Shown: positions 26,386 to 35,805 of the stretch, one piece after another
How positions within the stretch are numbered: position 1 is the stretch's first letter
How the letters are laid out: every line of letters begins with the position of its first letter
Origin: Streptomyces davaonensis JCM 4913
Lineage (GTDB): Bacteria > Actinomycetota > Actinomycetes > Streptomycetales > Streptomycetaceae
NCBI RefSeq assembly: GCF_000349325.1
Contig: NC_020504.1
Coordinates: 7,226,053 to 7,290,052 of the forward strand
Direction of reading: 5' to 3'
Length of the DNA stretch: 64,000 nucleotides
The notes under the pieces: generated by a model
What the model saw: only the letters and a program-made list of their open reading frames with translations
Database searches by the model: none
What the model was told of the DNA's origin: nothing
Made by a program: the position numbers and the translations under genes

Positions 26386-27627
26386 TCAGCCGAGGTCGGC
26401 GGTGCCGGTCTTCACGGCCTTCCACTCACCCTTGACGACCTGGTAGACGGTGAGCTGCTTGTTGGTGGTGTCGCCGTACTCGTCGAAGGCGACCTTGCCG
26501 GACAGGCCCTCGAAGTCCGACTTCTGAACGCCCTCGACGACCTGGGCGCGGAGCTCGTTGATGTCGCTGGGGACCTTGCCGTCGTTGGCGTCCACGGCGG
26601 CCTTCACGGCCTTGATGATGGCGGTGGTGGCGTCGTAGGAGTACGCGCCGTAGGCGCCGTAGTCGCCCTTGTAGCCCTTGGACTTGTAGGTCTCGATGAA
26701 GGTCTTGGCGGCGGGCAGGGTGTCGGCGGGGACACCGATCGCGGTGGCGAGGTCGCCCTCGGTGGCCTTGCCGCCGGCCTCGATGTAGGTGGAGGCGAAC
26801 ATGCCGTCACCGCCGAACAGCGGGATCTTCACCCCGGCGTCCTTCATCTGCTTGGTGAGCAGCGCGGACTCGTCGTACTGGCCGCCGTAGTAGAGCAGGT
26901 CGGCGCCGGAGTTCTTGATCTTGGTGACGAGGGAGCCGAAGTCCTTGTCGCCGGTGTTGACGTGGTCGGTCTCGACGACCGAGCCACCCAGCTTCTTGAA
27001 CTGCTCGTTGAAGATCTTCGCCAGACCGGCGCCGTAGGTCTGCTTGTCGTCGACGACGAAGGCCTTCTTCTTCTTGAGGCCGTTGAGCGCGTAGTCGGCG
27101 GCGAAGCTGCCCTGGAGCTCGTCGGTGGTGGCCGTACGGAAGTACGTGTCGAACGGCCGCTTCTTCTCCGTCTGCCAGTCCTTGCCCTGGGTCAGCTCCG
27201 GGGCGGTGTTGGACGGGGAGATCTGGACCATCTTGGCCGAGGCGAAGACCTGCTGCATCGTCTGGGCGACGCCGGAGTTCAGCGGGCCGACGGCGCCGAC
27301 GGCGGTCTTGTCGCCGGTGATCGCGGTCGCGTTGGTCTGGCCGGTGGCCGGCTGCGCCTTGTCGTCGAACGCCTTCAGCTTGAAGGTCACGCCCGGGACG
27401 AGCTTGTTCTTGTTCGCGTCGTCGACAGCGATCTGGGCGCCGTACTGGATGCCGAGGCCGGTGGTGGAGTTCTCACCGGAGAGCGGGGCGTCGACACCAA
27501 TGGTCAGCGTCGTGGTCTCGCCGCTGTCGCTGTCGCTGCCGCCGTTGTCGTCTCGGGAGCCGCAGGCGGTGAGGGACAGAGCTCCGGTCGCGAGGACGGA
27601 GGTAAGTATCACCAAGGAACGTCGCAC
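26386..27627 (-). CDS. livK: Branched-chain amino acid ABC transporter, substrate-binding lipoprotein LivK
   Basis: A 413-residue exported lipoprotein: the signal peptide ends in lipobox LTAC, so the cysteine is lipidated and the protein is held on the outer face of the membrane. After an Asp/Ser/Gly-rich tether come the periplasmic binding protein type I lobes (TLTIGVDAPLSGENSTTGLG, then VKIPLFGGDGMFAS). It starts with GTG 27627 after GAAAGGA. It is the first and probably most expressed gene of the liv cluster. Confidence 0.95.
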   Translation of the reverse strand: MRRSLVILTSVLATGALSLTACGSRDDNGGSDSDSGETTTLTIGVDAPLSGENSTTGLGIQYGAQIAVDDANKNKLVPGVTFKLKAFDDKAQPATGQTNATAITGDKTAVGAVGPLNSGVAQTMQQVFASAKMVQISPSNTAPELTQGKDWQTEKKRPFDTYFRTATTDELQGSFAADYALNGLKKKKAFVVDDKQTYGAGLAKIFNEQFKKLGGSVVETDHVNTGDKDFGSLVTKIKNSGADLLYYGGQYDESALLTKQMKDAGVKIPLFGGDGMFASTYIEAGGKATEGDLATAIGVPADTLPAAKTFIETYKSKGYKGDYGAYGAYSYDATTAIIKAVKAAVDANDGKVPSDINELRAQVVEGVQKSDFEGLSGKVAFDEYGDTTNKQLTVYQVVKGEWKAVKTGTADLG

Positions 27628-27842
27628 AATCAGGTCCTTTCCGCAGTCACGTCCGCCCCGGTAGGGGCGGCGGGTGCTGCGCTGGTACCGAACTCCCGAT
27701 GGAGCGGTGACTGGCCGTGACTCTAAGCCCGGTATGTGCGGATGGGCATCGGCGTGAGCTTCCTTGTGACTTTCTTGTTATGACGTGCCGGAGGGCGAGC
27801 TTCGGCCGAGGGGGCTCTCAGCCGTTTTGGCGGAATTTCCAC

Positions 27843-28517
27843 TCAGTCCGCATTCTGAGAACTTGCACTTCCGGTTGGCCTTGGGCCCGGTCCAGGGGGT
27901 ATGGGGTCGCAGGCCGCGTGAAGGAGGTCGGAAAGGTCCCGCGAGAATGCGCCACCGAAGATGAAGCTGTGGCGCTGTATTGCGTGAGTGTTACGCAGCG
28001 TTACGTCGAGATAGTGAAATCCCGCATCCAGGGGCAGTTCCGAACAGTCGGATACGGAAATCTCCACCGTGATACGCCGACTTGCCCCACCCGGCACGGT
28101 GAACTCGGGCCGGGGAGTGCTGTGGGCGCGGAGCCCGTCGAACGCGGCCCCCGTGACTCGCACGGTGACGTCGGGGCCCCGGAGTACCGATACGCGGAAT
28201 CGGAAACTTCCCCTGGTGGCAACGGAGTTGGGCTCCTGGGCGGGGCCGAGGTAGTCCCATCTGGTGACGTTGGCGGGCCAGGCGGAGAGGTCGAGGGTCT
28301 CGCTGGGCTCGGGGTCGTCCGGGGTGAGGAGGAGGGCTCCGGCGGCACTGAGGGCGACGAGGGCGGCGGCGACGGCGGCCCTGCGGGCGCGGGGGGAGAG
28401 GGCGGCCCAGCGGCGCGCGAGCCGGTCCGTGCGGCGCGGCCCATCGGCCCCGATGACCTCGTAACTCTCATCCGGCTCAGGGGAGTTGACGGGTTCGACA
28501 GGACCGATGCCGGTCAT
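27843..28517 (-). CDS. Single-pass membrane protein of unknown function
   Basis: A 224-residue protein. A short cytoplasmic N-terminus rich in Pro, Glu and Arg is followed by a single hydrophobic segment (AAVAAALVALSAAGALLLTP, around 48-67). An extracytoplasmic beta-rich domain of about 145 residues follows, with two cysteines, and a disordered PGPGPRPTGS tail. The strand pattern (FRFRVSVL, VTVRVTGAAF, SRRITVEISVSDC) resembles an immunoglobulin-like fold. I recognise no named family. It starts at ATG 28517. It is transcribed in the same direction as livK, 215 bases downstream of that gene's start; coupling is doubtful. Confidence 0.7.
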   Translation of the reverse strand: MTGIGPVEPVNSPEPDESYEVIGADGPRRTDRLARRWAALSPRARRAAVAAALVALSAAGALLLTPDDPEPSETLDLSAWPANVTRWDYLGPAQEPNSVATRGSFRFRVSVLRGPDVTVRVTGAAFDGLRAHSTPRPEFTVPGGASRRITVEISVSDCSELPLDAGFHYLDVTLRNTHAIQRHSFIFGGAFSRDLSDLLHAACDPIPPGPGPRPTGSASSQNAD

Positions 28518-28641
28518 GACGGGGGCCTCATGGACAAACGGTACTACCGGGGGCTGTATCGCTCCATGCGCCGTAGCTGCGGGTGGGCGCAGCGGCACCC
28601 GGCAAGCGCGGGCGAGCGCACCCACCCCCGGACTCAGCCGA

Positions 28642-29130
28642 TCAGCCGGACACGCCCACAGGCTCGCCGTCCCCCGGCCGCACATCCCGAAGCAGGCAGG
28701 TCAGACGTGCAGTACACACCCGCTTACCGCCCTCGTCGCTGATCACGATCTCGTACGTCGCGGTCGACCGCCCCCGATGCACCGGCGTGGCCACCCCGGT
28801 CACCAGCCCCGACCGCACCCCCCGGTGATGCGTGCAGTTCAGGTCCACACCCACGGCGATCTTCGAAGACCCCCCGTGCAACATCGACCCCACCGACCCC
28901 AGCGTCTCCGCCAGCACCGCGGAAGCGCCCCCGTGCAGCAGCCCGTACGGCTGGGTGTTCCCCTCCACCGGCATCGTGCCGACGACCTTCTCCGCGGACG
29001 CCTCCAGGATCTGCACCCCCATCCGCGTCCCCAGGTGCCCCGCCGAGAACAGCGCGGGCAGGTCCACCCCGAGCGCGGCGTACTCGTCGATGACCTCTTG
29101 CGGGAACTGAACCTGCTGCTGCTCGCCCAT
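28642..29130 (-). CDS. PaaI-type hotdog thioesterase
   Basis: A 162-residue hotdog-fold protein with the PaaI/YbgC-type active-site segment LLHGGASAVLAETLGS, where the helix after HGG lines the active site. The fold continues with VGVDLNCTHHRGVRSG. It hydrolyses acyl- or aryl-CoA thioesters; the substrate is not evident here. ATG 29130 is the chosen start because homologous sequence begins at EQQQVQFPQEVIDEY. It lies 60 bases downstream of the FdhF-like oxidoreductase gene in the same direction. Confidence 0.88.
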   Translation of the reverse strand: MGEQQQVQFPQEVIDEYAALGVDLPALFSAGHLGTRMGVQILEASAEKVVGTMPVEGNTQPYGLLHGGASAVLAETLGSVGSMLHGGSSKIAVGVDLNCTHHRGVRSGLVTGVATPVHRGRSTATYEIVISDEGGKRVCTARLTCLLRDVRPGDGEPVGVSG

Positions 29131-29190
29131 GGGGCCGGACTCCGTTCGTCGTCGATCCGCTCCGGCGTCCGCCGGCACCTGAGCAAACGC

Positions 29191-31470
29191 TCAGTCGGTC
29201 GCCGATTGTTCCAGACGCACCACCACGGACTTGCTGGCCGGGGTGTTACTGGTGTCCGCGGTGGAGTCCAGCGGCACCAGCACATTGGTCTCCGGGTAGT
29301 ACGCCGCCGCACACCCCCGCGCCGTCGGATAGTGCACGACCCGGAACCCCGGAGCCCGCCGCTCGACCCCGTCCTTCCACTCGCTGACCAGATCCACGTA
29401 CGACCCGTCCGCGACCCGGAGCGTCCGAGCGTCCTCGGGGTTCACCAGCACTACACGCCGCCCGTTCTTGATCCCCCGGTAACGGTCGTCAAGGCCGTAG
29501 ATCGTGGTGTTGTACTGGTCGTGCGACCGCAGCGTCTGAAGCAGCAGCCGCCCCTCGGGCAGTTCGGGGTACTCCACCGGCGCCGCCGTGAAGTTGGCCT
29601 TGCCCGTCGCCGTCGGGAACCGCCGCTCGTCACGCGGGGCGTGCGGCAGCGCGAACCCGCCGGGATGCGCCACGCGCGCGTTGAAGTCCTCGAACCCGGG
29701 GATCACCCGCGCGATACGGTCCCGGATCGTGGCGTAGTCCTTCTCGAACTCCTCCCACGGCACCCGGCTGTCCGCACCGAGCACCCGCCGCGCCAGCCGG
29801 CACACGATCGCCGGCTCGGACAGCAACTGCCCGCTCGCCGGTTCCAGCCGCCCGCGTGAGGCGTGCACCATGCCCATGGAGTCCTCGACGGTCACGAACT
29901 GCTCGCCGCCGCCCTGAAGGTCACGCTCGGTGCGGCCCAGCGTCGGCAGGATCAGCGCCCGCGCTCCCGTGACCGCGTGCGAGCGGTTCAGCTTGGTCGA
30001 CACATGCACCGTCAGCCGCGCCCGCCGCATCGCCGCCTCGGTCACCTCGGTGTCGGGCGACGCCGACACGAAGTTGCCGCCCATCGCGAAGAACACCTTC
30101 GCCTTGTCGTCCCGCATCGCGCGGATGGCCCGGACGACGTCGTAGCCGTGCTCACGCGGCGGCGCGAACCCGAACTCCTTCTCCAGGGCGTCCAGGAAGG
30201 CCGGCGCGGGCCGCTCGAAGATGCCCATCGTGCGGTCGCCCTGCACGTTGGAGTGCCCGCGCACCGGGCACACGCCCGCGCCCGGCCGCCCGATGTTGCC
30301 GCGCAGCAGCAGGAAGTTGACCACCTCGCGGATGGTCGGCACCGCGTGCTTGTGCTGGGTGAGGCCCATCGCCCAGCAGACGATGGTCCGCTCGGAGGCC
30401 AGGATCATCCCCAGCGCCCGCTCGATCTCCTCCTGGGTGAGCCCGGTCGCGGTGAGCGTCTCGTCCCAGTCGGCGGCCCGCGCGGCGGCGGCGAACTCCT
30501 CGTAGCCGTGGGTGTGTTCGCGGACGAACTCCTCGTCGACCGCGCCCTCCGTGTCGAGGATCAGCTTGTTCAGCAGCCGGAACAGCGCCTGGTCGCCGCC
30601 GATGCGGATCTGGAGGAACAGATCGTTGAGCGCGGCGCCCTTGAGCATGCCCTGCGGTGTCTGCGGATTCTTGAACCGCTCCATCCCCGCCTCGGGCAGC
30701 GGGTTGACGCTGATCACCTTGGCGCCGTTCGCCTTGGCCTTCTCCAGCGCGGACAGCATCCGGGGGTGGTTGGTGCCCGGGTTCTGACCGGCCACGATGA
30801 TCAGATCGGCCTGGTAGAGGTCCTCCAGCAGGACGCTGCCCTTGCCGATGCCGATGGTCTCGCTGAGTGCCGAACCCGACGACTCGTGGCACATGTTCGA
30901 GCAGTCCGGCAGGTTGTTCGTGCCGAACTCGCGGGCGAAGAGCTGGTAGAGGAACGCGGCCTCGTTGCTGGTCCGCCCGGAGGTGTAGAAGAGGGCCTCG
31001 TCCGGGGAGCCGAGCGCGGCCAGTTCCTCGGCGACGATGTCGAAGGCGCGCTCCCAGGTGACCGGCTCGTAGCGGTCGCCGCCCTCGGGGAGGTACATGG
31101 GGTGCGTCAGCCGCCCCTGCTGGCCCAGCCAGTACCCGCTGCGGGTGGCCAGGTCGGCGACGGGGTGCGCGGCGAAGAACTCCGGGGTCACCCGGCGCAG
31201 GGTGGCCTCCTCGGCGACCGCCTTCGCGCCGTTCTCGCAGAACTCCGCGGTGTGCCGGTGCTCCGGCTCCGGCCAGGCGCAGCCGGGGCAGTCGAAGCCG
31301 TCCTTCTGGTTGACCCGCAGCAGCGTCAGCGCGGTCCGCTTCACGCCCATCTGCCGCTGGGCGATGCGCAGGGTGTGGCCGATGGCGGGCAGACCGGCGG
31401 CCGCGTGCTTCGGCTCGGCGACCTGCGGCGCGTCCTGCACCGGATCACCCTTGGGCGGCTTCGTCGCCAT
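29191..31470 (-). CDS. FdhF/YdeP-family molybdopterin oxidoreductase
   Basis: A 759-residue molybdopterin-dependent enzyme. The N-terminal FDCPGCAWPEPEH segment, CSNMCHESSGSAL, GQNPGTNHPRML and the C-terminal molydopterin-dinucleotide-binding domain (RSHDQYNTTIYGLDDRYRG) identify the FdhF/YdeP group. In this group selenocysteine and most iron-sulphur ligands of true formate dehydrogenases are missing. The natural substrate is not established; acid-stress and formate-like roles have been proposed. It is cytoplasmic (no Tat signal). It starts at ATG 31470 with AAGGAG upstream and is divergent from polA. Confidence 0.9.
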   Translation of the reverse strand: MATKPPKGDPVQDAPQVAEPKHAAAGLPAIGHTLRIAQRQMGVKRTALTLLRVNQKDGFDCPGCAWPEPEHRHTAEFCENGAKAVAEEATLRRVTPEFFAAHPVADLATRSGYWLGQQGRLTHPMYLPEGGDRYEPVTWERAFDIVAEELAALGSPDEALFYTSGRTSNEAAFLYQLFAREFGTNNLPDCSNMCHESSGSALSETIGIGKGSVLLEDLYQADLIIVAGQNPGTNHPRMLSALEKAKANGAKVISVNPLPEAGMERFKNPQTPQGMLKGAALNDLFLQIRIGGDQALFRLLNKLILDTEGAVDEEFVREHTHGYEEFAAAARAADWDETLTATGLTQEEIERALGMILASERTIVCWAMGLTQHKHAVPTIREVVNFLLLRGNIGRPGAGVCPVRGHSNVQGDRTMGIFERPAPAFLDALEKEFGFAPPREHGYDVVRAIRAMRDDKAKVFFAMGGNFVSASPDTEVTEAAMRRARLTVHVSTKLNRSHAVTGARALILPTLGRTERDLQGGGEQFVTVEDSMGMVHASRGRLEPASGQLLSEPAIVCRLARRVLGADSRVPWEEFEKDYATIRDRIARVIPGFEDFNARVAHPGGFALPHAPRDERRFPTATGKANFTAAPVEYPELPEGRLLLQTLRSHDQYNTTIYGLDDRYRGIKNGRRVVLVNPEDARTLRVADGSYVDLVSEWKDGVERRAPGFRVVHYPTARGCAAAYYPETNVLVPLDSTADTSNTPASKSVVVRLEQSATD

Positions 31471-31648
31471 CGCACGCTCTCCTTACGACTGCGTATGTGA
31501 GGTACATCTCCGATCCTCGCACGTGTCACCGACACCGGTCGGCCCCGGGTTGCGCACCCGACGCGAGCGATGCTTGCGCGATCCGGTCGGGCACCGCCGA
31601 TCCGGCGGTGGGCCCCCACTGTCAGTGCGGCGTGGCAGGATCGGGGAC

Positions 31649-34378
31649 GTGGCAGAGACAGCATCGAAGAAGACCGAAACGACCCCCGGCGGCGGCCGTC
31701 CGCGACTGATGCTCATGGACGGGCATTCCCTGGCCTACCGCGCGTTCTTCGCGCTGCCCGCGGAGAACTTCACGACCGCGACCGGCCAGCCGACGAACGC
31801 CATCTACGGCTTCGCGTCGATGCTGGCCAACACCCTGCGCGACGAGGCGCCGACCCACTTCGCGGTCGCCTTCGACGTGTCCCGCAAGACCTGGCGCTCC
31901 GAGGAGTTCACCGAGTACAAGGCGAACCGCTCCAAGACCCCGGACGAGTTCAAGGGCCAGGTCGAGCTGATCGGCGAGCTGCTCGACGCGATGCATGTCT
32001 CCCGCTTCGCCGTGGACGGCTTCGAGGCCGACGACGTGATCGCCACGCTCGCCACCCAGGCCGAGGCCGAGGGCTTCGAGGTGCTGATCGTCACCGGCGA
32101 CCGTGACTCCTTCCAGCTGGTGAGCGAGCACACGACCGTGCTCTACCCGACGAAGGGCGTCTCCGAGCTGACCCGGTTCACCCCGGAGAAGGTCATCGAG
32201 AAGTACGGGTTGACGCCCGCGCAGTACCCCGACTTCGCCGCCCTGCGCGGCGACCCGTCCGACAACCTGCCGGGCATCCCGGGCGTCGGCGAGAAGACGG
32301 CCGCGAAGTGGATCAACCAGTTCGGTTCGTTCGCGGAGCTGGTCGAGCGGGTCGAGGAGGTCAAGGGCAAGGCGGGCCAGAACCTCCGCGACCACCTGGA
32401 GGCGGTCAAGCTCAACCGCCGCCTCACCGAGATGGTGCGCACCGTCGAGCTGCCGAAGACGGTCGCCGACCTGGAGCGGGCCGCGTACGACCGCAAGGGC
32501 GTCGCGATGGTCCTGGACACCCTGGAGATCCGTAACCCCTCCCTGCGGGAGCGGCTGCTGGCCGTCGACCCCGGCTCCGAGGAGGCGGAGGAGACCCCGG
32601 CCGTCGCGGAAGGCGTGGAGCTGGACGGCCAGGTGCTGGGCACCGGCGAGCTGGCCCCCTGGCTGGCCGAGCACGCCGACGGGCAGGCTCTCGGTGTCGC
32701 CACCGTCGACACCTGGGCGCTGGGTACCGGCTCGGTCGCCGAGGTCGCGCTGGCCACGCCCGACGGCCCCGCCGCCTGGTTCGACCCGTCCGAGCTGGAC
32801 GAGGCCGACGAGACGGCGTTCACCGCCTGGCTGGCCGACGCCGCCCGCCCCAAGGTCTTCCACAATGCCAAGGGCGCGATGCGGGTCTTCGCCGAGCACG
32901 GCTGGAGCGTGGACGGCGTCACCATGGACACCGCCCTCGCCGCCTACCTGGTCAAGCCGGGCCGCCGCTCCTTCGACCTGGACGCGTTGTCCCTGGAGTA
33001 CCTCCACCGCGAGCTGGCCCCCGCCGCCACGGCCGACGGCCAGCTCGCCTTCGGCGCGGACGACGGCGCCGAGGCCGAGGCGCTGATGGTGCAGGCCCGT
33101 GCCGTCCTCGACCTGGGCGAGGCCTTCGAGGCCCGTCTTGAGGAGGTCGGCGCCGCCGATCTGCTGCGCGACATGGAGCTGCCCACCTCCGCGCTGCTGG
33201 CCCGGATGGAACGGCACGGCATCGCCGCGGACCGCGCCCACCTGGAAGCCATGGAACAGATGTTCGCCGGTGCGGTGCAGCAGGCGGTGAAGGAGGCCCA
33301 CGCGGCGGCCGGACACGAGTTCAACCTCGGCTCGCCCAAGCAGCTCCAGGAGGTCCTCTTCGGCGAGCTGGGCCTGCCCAAGACCAAGAAGACCAAGACC
33401 GGCTACACCACCGACGCCGACGCCCTGGCCTGGCTCGCGGGCCAGACCGAGAACGAGCTCCCGGTGATCATGCTCCGCCACCGTGAGCAGGCGAAGCTGC
33501 GGGTCACCGTCGAGGGCCTGATCAAGACGATCGCCGCGGACGGCCGGATCCACACCACCTTCAACCAGACGGTCGCCGCCACCGGCCGGCTGTCCTCCAC
33601 CGACCCCAACCTCCAGAACATCCCCGTCCGCACGGACGAGGGCCGCGCGATCCGCCGCGGCTTCGTGGTCGGCGAGGGCTTCGAGTCCCTGATGACGGCC
33701 GACTACAGCCAGATCGAGCTGCGCGTGATGGCCCACCTCTCCGCCGACGAGGGCCTCATCGAAGCCTTCACCTCGGGCGAGGACCTGCACACCACGGCCG
33801 CCTCGCAGGTCTTCGCGGTCGAGCCCGGCGCGGTGGACGCGGAGATGCGCCGCAAGATCAAGGCGATGTCCTACGGCCTGGCGTACGGCCTCTCGGCCTT
33901 CGGTCTCTCTCAGCAGCTGAACATCGAGGCGGGCGAGGCACGCGCCCTGATGGACGCCTACTTCGAGCGCTTCGGCGGCGTACGGGACTATCTGCGCCGA
34001 GCCGTCGACGAGGCCCGCGCGACCGGCTACACGGCGACCCTCTTCGGCCGCCGCCGCTACCTGCCCGACCTCAACAGCGACAACCGGCAGCGCCGCGAGG
34101 CGGCCGAGCGCATGGCCCTGAACGCCCCGATCCAGGGCACGGCGGCCGACATCGTCAAGATCGCCATGCTCAAGGTCGACGCGGCGCTCCGCGAAGCCGA
34201 CCTGAAGACCCGCATGCTCCTCCAGGTCCACGACGAAATCGTCCTGGAGGTCGCCCCCGGCGAGCGGGAGCGGGCGGAGGCCCTGGTCCGCGAGCAGATG
34301 TCCAGCGCGGTGAGCCTGGACGTACCGCTCGGGGTGTCGGTGGGCGACGGGGCCGACTGGGAGTCGGCGGCGCACTAG
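31649..34378 (+). CDS. polA: DNA polymerase I (exonuclease-proofreading domain degenerate)
   Basis: A 909-residue Pol I: 5'-3' exonuclease domain (LMLMDGHSLAYRAFFALP to about 300), a central domain, and the polymerase domain. Motif A is TADYSQIELR (Asp685), motif B KAMSYGLAYG (Tyr742) and motif C LQVHDE (Asp862, Glu863). The 3'-5' exonuclease core lacks its acidic residues: VATVDTWAL replaces the DxE motif and FHNAKGAMR replaces the second motif, so proofreading is probably absent. Tyr742 stands where E. coli has Phe762. The start is GTG 31649 after TCGGGG. It does repair and Okazaki-fragment processing. Confidence 0.97.
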   Translation: MAETASKKTETTPGGGRPRLMLMDGHSLAYRAFFALPAENFTTATGQPTNAIYGFASMLANTLRDEAPTHFAVAFDVSRKTWRSEEFTEYKANRSKTPDEFKGQVELIGELLDAMHVSRFAVDGFEADDVIATLATQAEAEGFEVLIVTGDRDSFQLVSEHTTVLYPTKGVSELTRFTPEKVIEKYGLTPAQYPDFAALRGDPSDNLPGIPGVGEKTAAKWINQFGSFAELVERVEEVKGKAGQNLRDHLEAVKLNRRLTEMVRTVELPKTVADLERAAYDRKGVAMVLDTLEIRNPSLRERLLAVDPGSEEAEETPAVAEGVELDGQVLGTGELAPWLAEHADGQALGVATVDTWALGTGSVAEVALATPDGPAAWFDPSELDEADETAFTAWLADAARPKVFHNAKGAMRVFAEHGWSVDGVTMDTALAAYLVKPGRRSFDLDALSLEYLHRELAPAATADGQLAFGADDGAEAEALMVQARAVLDLGEAFEARLEEVGAADLLRDMELPTSALLARMERHGIAADRAHLEAMEQMFAGAVQQAVKEAHAAAGHEFNLGSPKQLQEVLFGELGLPKTKKTKTGYTTDADALAWLAGQTENELPVIMLRHREQAKLRVTVEGLIKTIAADGRIHTTFNQTVAATGRLSSTDPNLQNIPVRTDEGRAIRRGFVVGEGFESLMTADYSQIELRVMAHLSADEGLIEAFTSGEDLHTTAASQVFAVEPGAVDAEMRRKIKAMSYGLAYGLSAFGLSQQLNIEAGEARALMDAYFERFGGVRDYLRRAVDEARATGYTATLFGRRRYLPDLNSDNRQRREAAERMALNAPIQGTAADIVKIAMLKVDAALREADLKTRMLLQVHDEIVLEVAPGERERAEALVREQMSSAVSLDVPLGVSVGDGADWESAAH

Positions 34379-34691
34379 GAAATCAGGGGAAGGGAAACTC
34401 CCCAGGGGCGCGGGGCTGTGCCGATTTGCGGCTACCGCCGCGTGGGCGCGACACGCCACAGACAACCCGCGCCCCTAAGCACAACAACAACCAGGCAGAC
34501 GCGAAGAACCATCACTCGCGTGGCCCCTGCAAAGACGCCAGCCCACACCCAGGCCCGTCAGGATGCGGGCATGGGCATACGAACACTCCGCCGGAAACCA
34601 AGGGCACGGACCTTCGAGCCCGCCGCCGGAACTCCCCGCATCCCCGCCGACCCCGCGGCGACCGTCCTCCTCTGGGCGGAGCTCCTCCTCG
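34379..34691. repeat. 313-bp gene-free spacer with a cruciform-forming Streptomyces intergenic repeat
   Basis: No gene is seen. From 34404 to 34476 lies a structured element: AGGGGCGCGGG (34404-34414) is the exact complement of CCCGCGCCCCT (34466-34476). Inner CTGTG/CACAG and GCGG/CCGC pairs would give a branched structure. I know near-identical elements from many Streptomyces intergenic regions. It lies between convergent polA and the DUF4184 gene and may terminate both. Nothing else is evident in the remaining 200 bases. Confidence 0.6.
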
Positions 34692-35522
34692 CTACCGCAG
34701 TACGAGCGTCGCGTCCCGCACCGCAGCCGGACGCCACACCCTGACCGCCACGGCGTACCCCAGCACGCCCAGGACGAGCCCCGCCCCCGCCCCGAAGCAC
34801 AGAGTCGGAATCAGTTCCCACGGCTTGGCGCGTGACCCCCAGTACGCCCACCACCGCACGGCCCGCAGCACCGCGAGCACCACAGGCAACCCGAGCAGGG
34901 GCACAAGGGCCAGCCACCGGTCCCGCACCGACAGCGCCGGCACCCCGACCGGACCGACGCCGCCCGGAACCCGCCGTAGCGCCACCGTCAGGAACACCGC
35001 GATGACGATCGCGGCGACCGCGGAACCGCCGTACTGGAGATACCAGTACAGAGGCGACCCCGCGATCTCCTCGCCGAGGACGGGGAACAGGCGCATGCCC
35101 CAGCGGTCGAGGTGGGTGAAGGCGTCCCACACCACGTGGGTCAGGGAGCCGAGCACCGCGGAGACGTACCACCACAGCAGCAGATCCGGCCGAACACGCG
35201 CGCGTGGCGCACCGCAGCGCAGCAGGGCGGCCGGCCGGCCCTGGCGGGACGGCGGCAGCAGGGCCACCAAGGGCTCGCGCACCAGCAGCCAGAGGCCCAC
35301 CAGCGCCCAGCTGAGGACGACATCGACCGTGAGAACGCCCGCGAAGGAGTGCGTGACATCGCCGAACTCCATCGCGCCGGGCACGCCGCTGGCCGCGTAA
35401 TAGGTGAGGTCGGGGCCGAAGGAGCCCGCCACGAGGACGGCCGGGACCAGTCGGCCCCGGCCCGTTCCGTCGGTGCGTACGGCGGGCAGAACCGCCGCCG
35501 CATGGCTCAAGGTGAACGGCAC
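34692..35522 (-). CDS. DUF4184-family integral membrane protein
   Basis: A 276-residue membrane protein with six or so hydrophobic helices. The family signature at the N-terminus is PFTLSHAAAVLP, then GSFGPDLTYY and SHVVWDAFTH-like LGSLTHVVWDAFTHLDRW; these conserved His/Asp residues recall metal-dependent membrane hydrolases (YdjM-like). The start is GTG 35522 with GAGGAG six bases upstream; longer upstream reading has no ribosome-binding site. Function unknown. It is convergent with polA and divergent from the lytic transglycosylase gene. Confidence 0.85.
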   Translation of the reverse strand: MPFTLSHAAAVLPAVRTDGTGRGRLVPAVLVAGSFGPDLTYYAASGVPGAMEFGDVTHSFAGVLTVDVVLSWALVGLWLLVREPLVALLPPSRQGRPAALLRCGAPRARVRPDLLLWWYVSAVLGSLTHVVWDAFTHLDRWGMRLFPVLGEEIAGSPLYWYLQYGGSAVAAIVIAVFLTVALRRVPGGVGPVGVPALSVRDRWLALVPLLGLPVVLAVLRAVRWWAYWGSRAKPWELIPTLCFGAGAGLVLGVLGYAVAVRVWRPAAVRDATLVLR

Positions 35523-35805
35523 CGCGGCTCCTCGCTGGGGGTGTGATCGACGCGCCAAGTATCACGTATGGACGGCCGGTGAATATCGGACGCGAACGGG
35601 TGCCCGAGGCGCGGAAGTTGTCGTAGGGTCACTTGGGTCGGCGCGCGGGGAGTGCGTCCGGCGTGCGGACAAAAACGGACGGATGCTCGCGGCGCACCAC
35701 CGAACGGCCGCATGAGCGCAACCCCCGCGGCGGGTCGTTCGTCACAACAGGGCGACGGGACAGACAGAGACGGGCGCTCGGGCGTCCACGGGAGGGGTTC
35801 ACTCT

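Noticed and set aside
31622..34465. 947-residue open frame antisense to polA
   Set aside because: No recognisable domain; exact mirror of the polA reading frame.
35523..35805. c-di-AMP (ydaO) riboswitch before the lytic transglycosylase
   Set aside because: Such riboswitches precede many Streptomyces wall-lytic genes, but the conserved blocks are not seen here.
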